Of a DNA stretch of 64,000 bases, positions 26,002-36,700 are shown piece after piece; positions within the stretch are counted from its first letter, which is position 1, and each line of letters begins with the position of its first letter. Made by a program: the position numbers and the translations under genes. A model generated the notes under the pieces. It saw only the letters and a program-made list of their open reading frames with translations, was not told where the DNA came from and made no database searches. Location: contig AP031437.1 in assembly GCA_042854365.1 (NCBI GenBank), positions 434,001 through 498,000 of the forward strand, read 5' to 3'. The DNA is from Anaeromassilibacillus sp001305115. Lineage in GTDB: Bacteria; Bacillota; Clostridia; Oscillospirales; Acutalibacteraceae.

Positions 26002-27035
26002 GGTGTATAATCCTTTGATTTGCCGGTGATCCGCGGGAGGGTGACCTCTACATCCGTGCCAACCCCTTCGGTACTGTAGATAGTGACGCCATATTGCTCC
26101 CCAAAGAGAAGGCGGATGCGGCTGTTGACATTGATGATAGCAATACCGCCGCGCTTTTCCCGATCGGGGGTGACAAAGTCCAAAAAGGGAGTCTCCAACT
26201 CACGGTTGAGCTTTTGCAGGCGCGCCTCATCCATACCGACGCCGTCATCCGATACCGTGATGATTAAGCGACTGGGGGTGGCCTCCAATTTAATACGGAT
26301 ATTGCCGCGCCCAATTTTACATTCAATGCCGTGGATGATGGCATTTTCGACAATTGGTTGAAGAGTCAGCTTGGGCATCCGGCACTTGCTGAGTTCGTCA
26401 CGGTCATCCTCATCGTCGTACTCAATGCTCAGGTTGATGCGCTCGCCAAAGCGATAGCGTTGTATGACATAATAATTTTCAATATTGCGCAGTTCGTCCT
26501 CCAAGGAGACAAGATGTTCCACGTTGGAGATGGTGTAGCGGAAGAAGGTGGAGAGGGCCTCCGTCATCTTTGCGACGGTATCCAGCCCTGCGGCGAGCGC
26601 CTCTCCGCGAATCCCCTCCAAGGTGTTGTATAAGAAGTGGGGATTAATCTGGTTTTGCAGGGCCAAATATTGCGCCTGTTTTTTGCTGGCGTTGATGAGC
26701 TCTCTGGTGTTCAATAGACTGTGTAGCTTGTCCAGCGCGCGCTCCATGCCAGGGCTCATCGGATAACGAAGCTCATACGGGCTGTTCATGGAATACCCGT
26801 CAACAAATAGTTCGAGCATTTTTTCCGTTTCCCGGAAGGGAAGATACACCCATCGGTAACCAAAATAGAGTGCACCCCCCAGCAGAGCGGCGCCCCCCAG
26901 TACCGCCCAGGTGGCCCAGGGTTCCTCTGCGATATAGATCGCCAGAGCGACCAACAAAAGCACAGCCAAAACGGCTAAGGCAAGGATAAACAACATACAG
27001 CGGTCAAATAGATAGCGGGATTGTATCTTTTTCAT
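25998..27035 (-). CDS. YesM/LytS-type sensor histidine kinase without an extracellular sensor domain
   Basis: 345 residues. Two membrane helices (about 12-35 and 42-64) are separated by only a few residues, so there is no external ligand domain. A HAMP-like linker leads to the His_kinase domain with QNQINPHFLYNTLEG (phospho-His about 133) and a HATPase domain (PIVENAIIHGIE for the N box, DDGVGM, and RGGIAIINVNSR). The partner response regulator is 19 bp upstream and the pseudo-ABC protein overlaps its end. A sensorless kinase of this type usually takes its signal from another membrane protein, which fits coupling to the neighbouring importer via the pseudo-ABC subunit. Confidence 0.92.
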   Translation of the reverse strand: MKKIQSRYLFDRCMLFILALAVLAVLLLVALAIYIAEEPWATWAVLGGAALLGGALYFGYRWVYLPFRETEKMLELFVDGYSMNSPYELRYPMSPGMERALDKLHSLLNTRELINASKKQAQYLALQNQINPHFLYNTLEGIRGEALAAGLDTVAKMTEALSTFFRYTISNVEHLVSLEDELRNIENYYVIQRYRFGERINLSIEYDDEDDRDELSKCRMPKLTLQPIVENAIIHGIECKIGRGNIRIKLEATPSRLIITVSDDGVGMDEARLQKLNRELETPFLDFVTPDREKRGGIAIINVNSRIRLLFGEQYGVTIYSTEGVGTDVEVTLPRITGKSKDYTP

Positions 27036-27054
27036 TTGTAGTCCCCGTCCTTTA

Positions 27055-28653
27055 TCACGAATAGAGCTTCCGGAACTCGTTTGGCTTTAATCCGGTTGCT
27101 TTTTTAAAGCTCTGTGTAAAGTGTTTCAGGTCGCTGTATCCGACTTGGCTACAAATATTTGCCACCGTAAAATTGGTCTGCTTGAGGAGCTCTTTTGCAC
27201 GGTTCATCCGCACTTCGGAGAGATATTCCAAAAAGTTTTTACCACTCTCCTTTTTAAAGAGGGTACTGAAATAGGAGGCGTTGAAGCCAACAAAATCCGC
27301 GACCTCCTCCAAACTGATCGGCTGCATATAATGCTCCTGAATATATTGCTTTGCAGCGCGCACCGGCTTTTTTTCGGCCTGCCGGCGATCTTGAAGAATG
27401 GAATCTAAAGATTCGCAGAGGATGCCATTGAGATGCCGAAAAAGCTCTTGCGAACTTCCACAGCCATCGCTTTTCTGAGAAAAGCGATGGTAAAGCTCAT
27501 CCGCGTTTTCTACGTGGATTTGGTGTTTATGTAACACCATCAGATAAATCCGGCACGCCTTTAAGGACAGAGCCAGCAGGCGCTGTCCATTGATCCCCGG
27601 CGCTGCAAGCGCCTCCCTTTGAAATTTCTTTAAAGCCGCCGTCAGCGCCTCACGGTCCAGTACCTCCATTGCTGCTTCTACTTCGCAGGTGAGTGCCGAA
27701 AGAAGGCTATCTGTGTCAAATGGTTCCGTTGGAACGGCTGCCTCAATGACCTTTCCTGTGCCCTCTAATAGACGTTGTGCGACAGCAGACTCTGCGCTGT
27801 GCAAGGAGGCCTCCATCTGTTCGGCTTCCTCCACCGCCTTGCCCAGCCCGATGGTAAGCTGTGTGTTTTCAAACAGGCCGAGTTGGACCAGGAGCTCATC
27901 CATAGCAGAAAGAATGCGTTTGCGCACGGTACCACGGCGTTCCTCTGGGTAGTTCAAAACGCTGTAGGCGCGGCTTCCCGTAAAGCAGACCTCCATATCG
28001 CTGCATACAGGGCGCAGGGCGGTGCATAGCGTATGTAATATTTTTTCTTCCAAGACCTTGATGCTGTCCCGCGAAAGAGGGCAGTCCACCTTCACGATGA
28101 AAATTTGATACAGTCCGGGCGTGAACTGAAAATGGTAGTCCCGATTTGCCTGTTCCAGTGTGAGAGGACCATCTGGATCGGCGTTCAACAGATGTGTGAA
28201 TAATCCGGAACGCAGCTTGTCGATGTCACTCTGTAACCGCATACGCAGACGCTCCTCGTTGCTGAGCTGTTCATTGCGCAGCTGATACCGCCGGCGCATC
28301 TTTTCCAGCGTGGCACAGAGTTCTTCTTTTTGAATGGGTTTGAGAAGATAATCGGAAACCCCGTATTTGATGGCGCTTTGCGCATATTCAAAATGACGGT
28401 ACCCACTGATGATGACGAATTCAAGTGTGTCCGAAAGCTGCTTAGCTCTGGCGATCATTTCGAGGCCGTCACAGCCGGGCATGCGAATATCCGTTACCAA
28501 CAGATCTGGGTGGTATTGCCTTACCATTTCCAGCGCTTCTTCTCCATTGTGAGCAACTGCAACGATTTCCATATCGAAGGCACTCCAATCGACCAAATTG
28601 CAGATCAATTGGCAAACTTTGACTTCGTCGTCCGCGACGACTACCTTTATCAT
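27055..28653 (-). CDS. YesN-type response regulator with AraC HTH
   Basis: 532 residues. The start at 28653 gives MIKVVVADDE with AAAGGGAG upstream; longer in-frame extensions would be unusual. Receiver domain 1-120: acidic pocket DDE at 8-10, phospho-acceptor Asp 55 in LLVTDIRMPG, Lys in LLKPIQ. A central helical region (about 130-420) of unknown ligand follows. The C-terminal AraC domain has two HTH units (ISLEEVADFVGFNASYFSTL; FTVANICSQVGYSDLKHF). It is the first gene of the RR-HK-pseudoABC operon. Its likely target is the sugar importer operon or its own promoter. Confidence 0.95.
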   Translation of the reverse strand: MIKVVVADDEVKVCQLICNLVDWSAFDMEIVAVAHNGEEALEMVRQYHPDLLVTDIRMPGCDGLEMIARAKQLSDTLEFVIISGYRHFEYAQSAIKYGVSDYLLKPIQKEELCATLEKMRRRYQLRNEQLSNEERLRMRLQSDIDKLRSGLFTHLLNADPDGPLTLEQANRDYHFQFTPGLYQIFIVKVDCPLSRDSIKVLEEKILHTLCTALRPVCSDMEVCFTGSRAYSVLNYPEERRGTVRKRILSAMDELLVQLGLFENTQLTIGLGKAVEEAEQMEASLHSAESAVAQRLLEGTGKVIEAAVPTEPFDTDSLLSALTCEVEAAMEVLDREALTAALKKFQREALAAPGINGQRLLALSLKACRIYLMVLHKHQIHVENADELYHRFSQKSDGCGSSQELFRHLNGILCESLDSILQDRRQAEKKPVRAAKQYIQEHYMQPISLEEVADFVGFNASYFSTLFKKESGKNFLEYLSEVRMNRAKELLKQTNFTVANICSQVGYSDLKHFTQSFKKATGLKPNEFRKLYS

Positions 28654-28821
28654 CTTACAACTCCCTTTCCCCTTTGCCAGCTTGTGGCGACAAACGTTTC
28701 CGGACAATCCCCTCCCCATGGGGAGAATTCCTCCTACTTCACTGAGTTCTGCTCGAATAAACACCGTAAAAATATACAAAAATTTATTCATTCTACAAAA
28801 ACATTTGATTTTTATTAAATT

Positions 28822-28851
28822 ATTATATAATATGTATATTAGTAAAGTCAA
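28822..28851 (-). promoter_or_regulatory. Promoter of the RR-HK-pseudoABC operon
   Basis: On the minus strand TTGACT (28851-28846), an 18-bp spacer and TATAAT (28827-28822). The leader is about 165 nt. The remainder of the 28654-28991 gap holds nothing else I can identify. Confidence 0.65.
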
Positions 28852-28991
28852 TATACCAGGGCGTAAGAAAGTGGCTGCGAAAGGGAGTATCCTCAGAAAA
28901 CGATTCTAAGAATAACGCTCTGCGCGATATTTCCAAACCATGGGTACATAAAAAGGGGAAAACTGGTTTACTCCAAAGCGGAGGGATACGT

Positions 28992-30191
28992 TTGACAAAA
29001 AAAACGGGAATGAACAATCAAAATTTAAAATATCAAAATCGGGGACTGCTGTTGCGGTTGCTCTGCACACATGACGGCGTGTCGCGCATTCAACTTGCGC
29101 AGCGGACCGGGCTGACAAAAATGACGGTAAGTAATATCATTGCCGGTCTGATGGAACAGGATTATGTGGTGGAACGCGCACCGGAGCGCAACGCCGGCGT
29201 GGGACGGAATCCCATCATTCTGGATATTTCGCCGGGGGCACCGAAGGTGCTGGGCGTACAATTGGGGCGTGAAGGCGTGACAGCCGTATTGTTCGACCTA
29301 AAACTCCGGATTCTGAAGAAGGAAGAGGAACCTTTTGCACAAGAGAACACAGATTCTATATTGCAAAAGCTTTTCCGCGCTGTAGACCGAATTCGCATAC
29401 AGGAAAGCAATATCTTGGGGTGCGGTGTGTCCGTGGTGGGACCCTTGGATGTGGGCAGCGGCGTTGTGCTGAACCCGCCCAACTTCTTCGGAGTGTCCAA
29501 TTTGCCCTTGCGGCGTCTGTTGAGCAACCACATGGGACTGCCAGTGGAGCTGAACAACGATATGAACTGCGCTGCGTTGGGGGAAAAGCTTTTTGGGGCG
29601 GGGCGTGAATTTCATAATTTCCTCTATGTCGGCCTATCCACCGGAATTGGATCGGGGATCATCGAGAACGACGGGCTCTATCAAAACAGCAGCGGCTTTG
29701 CCGGAGAGCTGGGGCATACCAGCATTGACTGCAATGGTCCGGAGTGCGGTTGTGGAAACCGGGGATGTCTGGAGGAATATGTCGGGATGCCAGTCATCGA
29801 GGCACGCTTGCGGGAGGCGACCGGACAAGCGGGTGATTTTGCCAGCTTTTGTGCGCAGACAGAAGACCCACACGTTGATGTGGTTTTATCGGATGTAATC
29901 GAGAAGATTACAAGGGCGCTTGTCAACGCGGTAAACCTTCTCAATCCCCAAGCCATCCTGGTAGGACATAATGGGACGCATTTACCAGCGCGATACCTGG
30001 AACAAATGGAGCGGGAACTAAACCGAAGAAAGTTTTCGCAAGACTATTTGAAAATCCGAGTAAAAAAATCTCGCTTTGGCATGGATTCTTCCCTTTATGG
30101 AAGCGGTTGCCTCGCGTTACGCCAACTTTTTGAATATGGACGAATAGAAGGTTATGAAGAGGAGGGAACTTCGCCTTTCCCTCCCTCTTGA
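28992..30191 (+). CDS. ROK-family transcriptional repressor (NagC/XylR type)
   Basis: 399 residues. A winged HTH (about 10-75: GVSRIQLAQRTGLTKMTVSN) precedes a sugar-binding ROK domain with LSTGIGSGI, the His/Glu loop GELGHTSIDCNG and the zinc motif CGCGNRGCLEEY near residue 255. The start is TTG with GGAGGGA in place. It is divergent from the two-component operon and lies upstream of the GH92 mannosidase gene, so it likely controls one or both in response to a free or phosphorylated sugar. Confidence 0.93.
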   Translation: MTKKTGMNNQNLKYQNRGLLLRLLCTHDGVSRIQLAQRTGLTKMTVSNIIAGLMEQDYVVERAPERNAGVGRNPIILDISPGAPKVLGVQLGREGVTAVLFDLKLRILKKEEEPFAQENTDSILQKLFRAVDRIRIQESNILGCGVSVVGPLDVGSGVVLNPPNFFGVSNLPLRRLLSNHMGLPVELNNDMNCAALGEKLFGAGREFHNFLYVGLSTGIGSGIIENDGLYQNSSGFAGELGHTSIDCNGPECGCGNRGCLEEYVGMPVIEARLREATGQAGDFASFCAQTEDPHVDVVLSDVIEKITRALVNAVNLLNPQAILVGHNGTHLPARYLEQMERELNRRKFSQDYLKIRVKKSRFGMDSSLYGSGCLALRQLFEYGRIEGYEEEGTSPFPPS

Positions 30192-30718
30192 AGAACGAAC
30201 GGGTTGCTTTATCGTCACACCCGGCTAGTGTTAAAAACATAAAAGGTTTTGGGAATTTCCTTGTAGGTAACAGTAGCGCCCATATTTAAATGATTTGAAC
30301 AAAGAGTAAGGTTTGTGAATTTGTATTCTTTTCAAGACAGAGGTATTCTGAAAGGAACGTCCCATTTAATGTTTTTTACTTATTCAAAGAATTATTAAAA
30401 GAATATCGATAAATTTGCCTACACAATGGTTTATAAATAGATTAAAGAATTAAAAAAGAGGATATTTAAGAAAATATCATTAGATTTTAAAATAGTTTAA
30501 TAAAAATCCAAAAAAGCGCCGCCTTTTTCTAAAGAATCCCCCTTTGACCTTTACAAGAAAGGTTGCTAGAATGTAGCTGAATTACTTATATTTGCGCTGT
30601 GAGTTTATTTTTATTGTTTAATTTGTTTGATAAACTGGCAGGCAGGAACATGAAAAAGGAGGGGAAGGAAGCTCATTTGGCAATCTGGTCGTATAGACAC
30701 GAGAAAAGGAGGAAAACA
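30192..30718 (+). promoter_or_regulatory. Upstream region and promoter of the GH92 gene
   Basis: A 527-bp AT-rich gap with no gene. A good promoter is present: TTGACC (30544-30549), a 17-bp spacer and TAGAAT (30567-30572), giving a leader of about 140 nt. AAAAGGAGGAAAA precedes the ATG at 30719. No clear operator for the ROK repressor could be picked out by eye. Confidence 0.6.
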
Positions 30719-33700
30719 ATGAAAAGGTTCCAGAAAATCATAGCGATGGCTCTGGCAGCCACCTTAGCGGTTCCAGGGTCGGTGCTCTCGACCTTTGCCT
30801 CGGCGCGCGTTGAGGAGGGAAAAAGCTTCTTTACGTCGTTTGAAAATGACGAGGAATGGTCGGATAATTTCAAGGCCAACACATTGGAAGTCGTGGATGG
30901 CAAGGGAAAGGCTCAAAACGTGTCCTCCACTACAGCGGATCGCTTGGTAGGCGACATTACCAGCTTGGTGGAGCTGAGTAGCATTCAAGGTTCGGAAAAC
31001 CATAACAATAATGAAACAAAAGAGAAACTCTTCGACAACAATTCCGGGACGAAATTCCTTGCAAAGCAAAGTGCTTCGGTAGAGAACCCGGTGTGGGTAT
31101 CGTTCCAGATCCAGGAGCCCAAAGCGGTCAAGGCATATTCGATTGTTTCAGCAAACGATGCGGAAGCGCGTGACCCGGTGGATTGGACCTTCTCTGGCTC
31201 CAATGATGGAACAACCTGGACAGAACTCGACAGCCAAACCGGCGTCCGGTTCAACAGCCGCTATGAAAGCAAGACATTCACCTTTGAAAACGATACCGCC
31301 TATGCCTACTATAAGATCAACATCACCAAGAACAACGGCGACAGTGGGATGGTCCAGTTTGCCGACCTGAATATTGCGACGCTTGATGAGACGGACGACG
31401 ATATCAATTTAACGGTCATGGGGACCACCATTGAGAGCGGACCGGCTTCTGTGCACGATGCAGCTTCCAATAAGGGCTGGACAGGAGATAAGGCACTGAA
31501 GGTCACTGGTTATCACAAGGGAGAAGGCGAAGCGTATGCGTATAACGTCATTTACGACGGCCTGAATATCCCGGTAACGGAAAATACGCAGTTGAGCTAT
31601 ACGATCTTCCCGGAGTGGACGACCGGCTCGTATGACTTTGAGTACACCTCTACTTATATCGCAGTGGATCTCGGATTCAGTGATGGTACCTATCTGAGCG
31701 ACTTGAATGCCGTGGATCAAAATGGAAATGTCGTCTCGCCAATGGAGCAGGGACTCTCCAAGACCCTGACGACCAAGCAGTGGAATAAGATCTCCACCTA
31801 CATTGCTTCAGGTGAGGACACGATCGGTAAGACTATTACGAAGGTGTTGGTCGGTTACCACAAGCCTTCTAATCCCACCGGTGCGGATGATGCCTTTACC
31901 GCGGACATCGACGACATCCGTATTGAAGAAGTCCCGCAGGTCGAACATGAACATCTTTCCGACTATGTGTATACCCTGCGCGGCACCAACGATGGCACGA
32001 GCTATTCCCGCGGCTTGGTCTGCCCCGGCACCACGATGCCGCACGGCTTTAATTTCTGGGCGCCTGTGACTCGCGCCGGCGACAATAAGATGTACAACTA
32101 TCAGCTGAGCCGCGATGGTAACACGCTGAAACATCTGACAATCAGCCACCAGGCTTCCTATTGGACCGGCGAGCGCGGCACCTATGAGTTCATGGCAAAC
32201 AGCAGCTTTGACCCGGCTACGGTTACCAGTATTGGAACCGGCGTGCGTGGCGCTGCATTTACCCATGAAAATGAAATCGCAAAGGCGCATCACTACAGCG
32301 TGACCTTCAATGAAGACGACGAGAAGGCGGGCGGCGTGACCATGGAAGTCACCCCAACCGAACATGCGGCGGTTCTTCGCTTCACCTTCCCGGAGAACGC
32401 TCCGTACTGCAACATTCTGCTCGATAGCGACCGCGCCAGTGGATCGACCACCTTTGGCGAGGATGGAAAGAGCTTTACTGCATATTCTGACCACAACAGC
32501 AATGGTATGCAGCGTATGTATGTTTATGGCGAGTTCAGCCAGCCGTTTACGACGGGACGTTCCATCGGAAAGGGCGGCATTGCCAGCTTTGAGAAGGCCT
32601 CTTCCGGCGAAACAGTGATCGAGATGAAGGTCGCCACTTCCTTTATTAGCATCGAACAGGCCAAAAAGAACCTCCAGCAAGAGATTGCAGAGGATGAAGG
32701 CTTCGATGAGATCTTTGCCAAGGCTCAAAAGACTTGGGACGACCAGCTCGGGATCATCGAAATTGAAGGCGCGACCCCGGATCAGATGACCAGCTTCTAT
32801 TCCGGTATGTACCGCCTGTTCATGTATCCGAACATGCTCTCCGAACAGACCGGCGAAGGCTCTGAAGATGGTTGGCAGTACCGCAGCCCGTATGGCTCGC
32901 ATGAGGTCAAGGACGGCGTGATGTACTACAACAACGGCTTCTGGGATACCTATCGTACCACTTGGGCGGCCTATTCGCTGTTTACTCCGTCGAAGGACAT
33001 TGAGATGCTCAACGGGCTTGTCGAGCACTATAATGACCAGGGTTGGGTACCGCGTTGGATCGCTCCGGGCGGCACCAACAGCATGGTCGGCACAAGTTCC
33101 GACGTAATCTTCGGAGATGCAGCAAAGAAGGGTCTGGACTTTGAGGTGGAGAATGCCTTCTGGTCCTCCATTAAGAACGCCTCTGTGGTCTCCAACAACC
33201 TGACCAACGGCGGACGCAATGATCTGACCCGCTCTATTTTCAATGGCTATACCAGCCTGGACATCGGTGAAGGATTCTCTTGGTCGATGGAAGGCTATAT
33301 CAATGACTTTGGCATCTACCAGATGGCTAAGGCGCTGGGATATGCCGATGAGGAACAGTATTATCTCAACCGCGCACAGAATTATGTCAATCTGTTTAAC
33401 GACGAGATCGGCTGGTTCATGGGCCGCGATGTCAACGGCGCTTTCCGTACCAGCAGCGATGACTTCAACCCCGGTATCTGGTGGGGCGATTACACAGAAA
33501 CGAATGCCTTCAACATGGCGTTCACGGTGCCGCAGGATGGCCAGGGTTTGGCAAACCTCTACGGCGGCCGTGAAAAATTGGCAGAGCGTTTGGACGGATT
33601 GTTCAATGCCTCCCCGGATTTGGTTCAGGACGGCACCATCCATGAGATGGTGGAGGCCCGCGACCTGAAGATGGGCCTGTATGGACATAGCAACCAGCCG

Positions 33701-36700
33701 TCGCACCATATTCCGTATATGTACAACTATGCGGGCCGTCCGGACCGCACACAGGAAGTTGTCCGTGAAGTGCTGGCGCGCGCCTATGTGGGCAGCGATT
33801 TTGGCCAGGGCTATATCGGCGACGAGGACAACGGCGAGATGTCCGCATGGTACATTCTGAGCGCCCTGGGTATTTATCCGGTGAACATGGGCAGCGGCGA
33901 ATACGCCATCGGTTCTCCGCTCTTCACCAAGGCCACCATACATCTGGAGTGCGGCGAAGACCTTGTCATCAATGCGCCGAACAACAGCAGAGAGAACATC
34001 TATGTACAGGGTGTTAAGCTCAACGGGGAAGAATACAATAAGACTTATTTCAACTACAGCGACCTGATTCATGGCGCAGTCATCGATTTTGATATGGGTG
34101 ACACGCCGTCCGATTGGGGAACTTCTGAGGATGCCCTGCCGACCTCCATCACAGAGGGTGACCAGGTGGCAGAGCCGAGCCAGGATATGACCGTCACTTC
34201 TCCGGTTGTTGGAGAGGAGATCCCCTCCGGCGATGTGATACAAGATACGGTCTACAGTGCGGCGACGGACCGTGTAGAGAATTTGTTTGACAATACCTCG
34301 GACACGACAGCCAGCTTGAATGGGAACACCGCATCGGTTTACTATGGATTTGCGACTCCAGCCTATGTGGATATGGTCACATTGACTTCCACTTCCGATC
34401 CGGAAAAGGCGCCGGTCAGCTTTGAACTGTTTGGTTCAAACGATGGGAAGACCTGGACCTCTTTGGAGAAGCGTGATGAACTGTCCTTTGAATGGGCAAA
34501 GTATACCCGTCCATTTGCAGTCAATGCGGAAGAAAAATACGCGAACTATCGCATCGATTTCACAGGTTCTGCGGATTCCATCGAATTGGCAGAGGTTGAA
34601 TTGATGGGCAACATCAAAAACTCCATTGACCGTAGCACGCTGGAAAAACTTGTCGAGGCAGCTGAGGCGAAAGATCTAACAGGCTATCCGACGGCAAAGG
34701 TGGAAGAATTCCAGAAGGTTCTGGAGGAGGCCAAGGCTGTATTGGATAATGAAGAGGCTACCCAGGACGAGATCCGTGAAGCGGTCGAAAACCTGCAAAA
34801 GGCGTCCAGTAAATTGGGCGCGATCCGCAATCCGTATGTGCGTCTGGAGGCAGAGGATTATGACGCTGGCGACGTTGTGAAGGATGTCGACAGTAATCGC
34901 AGCGGCGGCGGTAACATCGGCGGTGGCAAGAATGGCTGCTATGCCATGTACAACAACGTAAACTTCGGCGACAACGGCGCTGTACATGTGGTTATGAGCT
35001 ATTCTAGCCAAGGCCGCGACGCGACCAATGACGGCCGTATCCAGTTCTTCCTGGATTCTATGGAAGGCGAGCCGGTGGCCGAGTTGAAAACGCATAACAC
35101 CGCAGAAGATAACTGGAGCACCTATGTGCTCACGGAAACCGACATTGAGCCGCCGATCACAGGCTCACATGACTTGTATATCAAGTTGGTCGGCACCGAA
35201 GACAAGGCGTATGTTGCAAACATCGACTACTTCGACTTTACAGAGGGCCAGGGCGGCGTCAGCGGCACCTATGACCTTACCGTTGCGTACAGCGGGCGCG
35301 ATGCCAGCCTGAGTGTAAATGGTGAAGAGCAGAGCATTGCAGACCTTATCAACCAGTACAGCAAAGAATTGGAAACAGGTACAGAAGTAGAGTTGACCTT
35401 TGTTCCCCAGGTGGAAGGCAGAAGCTTTGCAGGTGTCACCCTGAACGGAGAAGCACTTGAACTGACCGTTCCGGATTCCTTTACATACCGTTATACCATG
35501 GGTACAGCGGATGAAACGCTGAAATTCGAATTCACAGTGGTCAACAAGTCGGTATTGCAGTCGATTATTAAGGCTGCTGAAGCGCTTCTGGGCAGCGAAG
35601 AACTCGAAACTGTGTTGCCATCCATCAAAGAGCGCTTTGACAAGGCCCTTGAAACAGCCAACGAAGTCAATGGTCGTTTGGAAGCAACCCAAAAAGAAAT
35701 TGATGCAGCTTGGAGCGAACTGTTGGATGTCATGCATCTGCTGAGCTTTGAGTTAGGCGATACAACGACTTTGGAAGCATTGTTGGCAGTCGCAGATGAG
35801 CTTTCTGAAGAAGGCTTCACAACCAGCACATGGGCGGCGCTTGTAGAAGCAGTGGAAGCAGCAAAAGTCGTTGCCGATCAAGAGGAACCGCTGAAAGCGG
35901 ACGTGGAAAAAGTTACAGAAGATTTGATCAATGCACTTTATGGTTTGGAAGAAGTTGCGGACTTTAGCCAGTTACAGCTCTTGATTGAAAAAGCAGAGGA
36001 AATCGACCTTGTATTAGAAGAAGACTATGTGCAGGACGAAGAGGCGATCTCCGCATTCCATAAGGCGCTTGAATATGCAAAGACATTGACAAAGGATTCC
36101 GCACAGGAAGACGTCGATGAAGCGGCAAAAGCGCTGACCAAAGCAATGGCCGATCTTCGCAAGAAGGCAGATAAGAGCGAACTGGAAGAACTTCTGGAGG
36201 AGCTCAAAGAGCTTGATCCCGCGGACTACACAGCGCAGAGCTATGCGTTGGTTGCGACAGCGATCAAGAACATGGAAGTGATTTTGGCGGACGAAACCTT
36301 GGACGAAAGCCAGCAGGCGGTTGTAGATAATGCAGTCAATAATGCCCGTGTTGCAAAGGCAAAGCTGGTTAAAGTAAATGATCCAAAACCGGATCGTCCA
36401 TCCAAGAATAATTCCAGCAACAAAACAGCCGTTCCGAATCATTCTTATGGAAACAATGGTATTGTTGTCGCAGGCCAAAAGGTTGCCACGGCAAGCGCGT
36501 ATGTGCGCAGTGATACAACGGTCAACTTCATATTGAAGCATGGCCAGGCCTATTGTTTCAAGATGTCTGTGGTCAATGGGAACAATCTGGCGCCGAACTT
36601 CACAGTCGGCAATGGTGAGGTCCTCAAAACGCAGTTTGTGGCACAGGTTGGCAATGATTACTACTACAGAGTCTATGCAATCGGCGCATCCGGACAGAGC

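Noticed and set aside
31808..34243. Long open frame (about 811 codons) antisense to the GH92 gene
   Set aside because: It lies wholly inside a well-supported glycosidase gene, has no ribosome binding site, and its protein looks like a frame shadow of GC-rich coding sequence.
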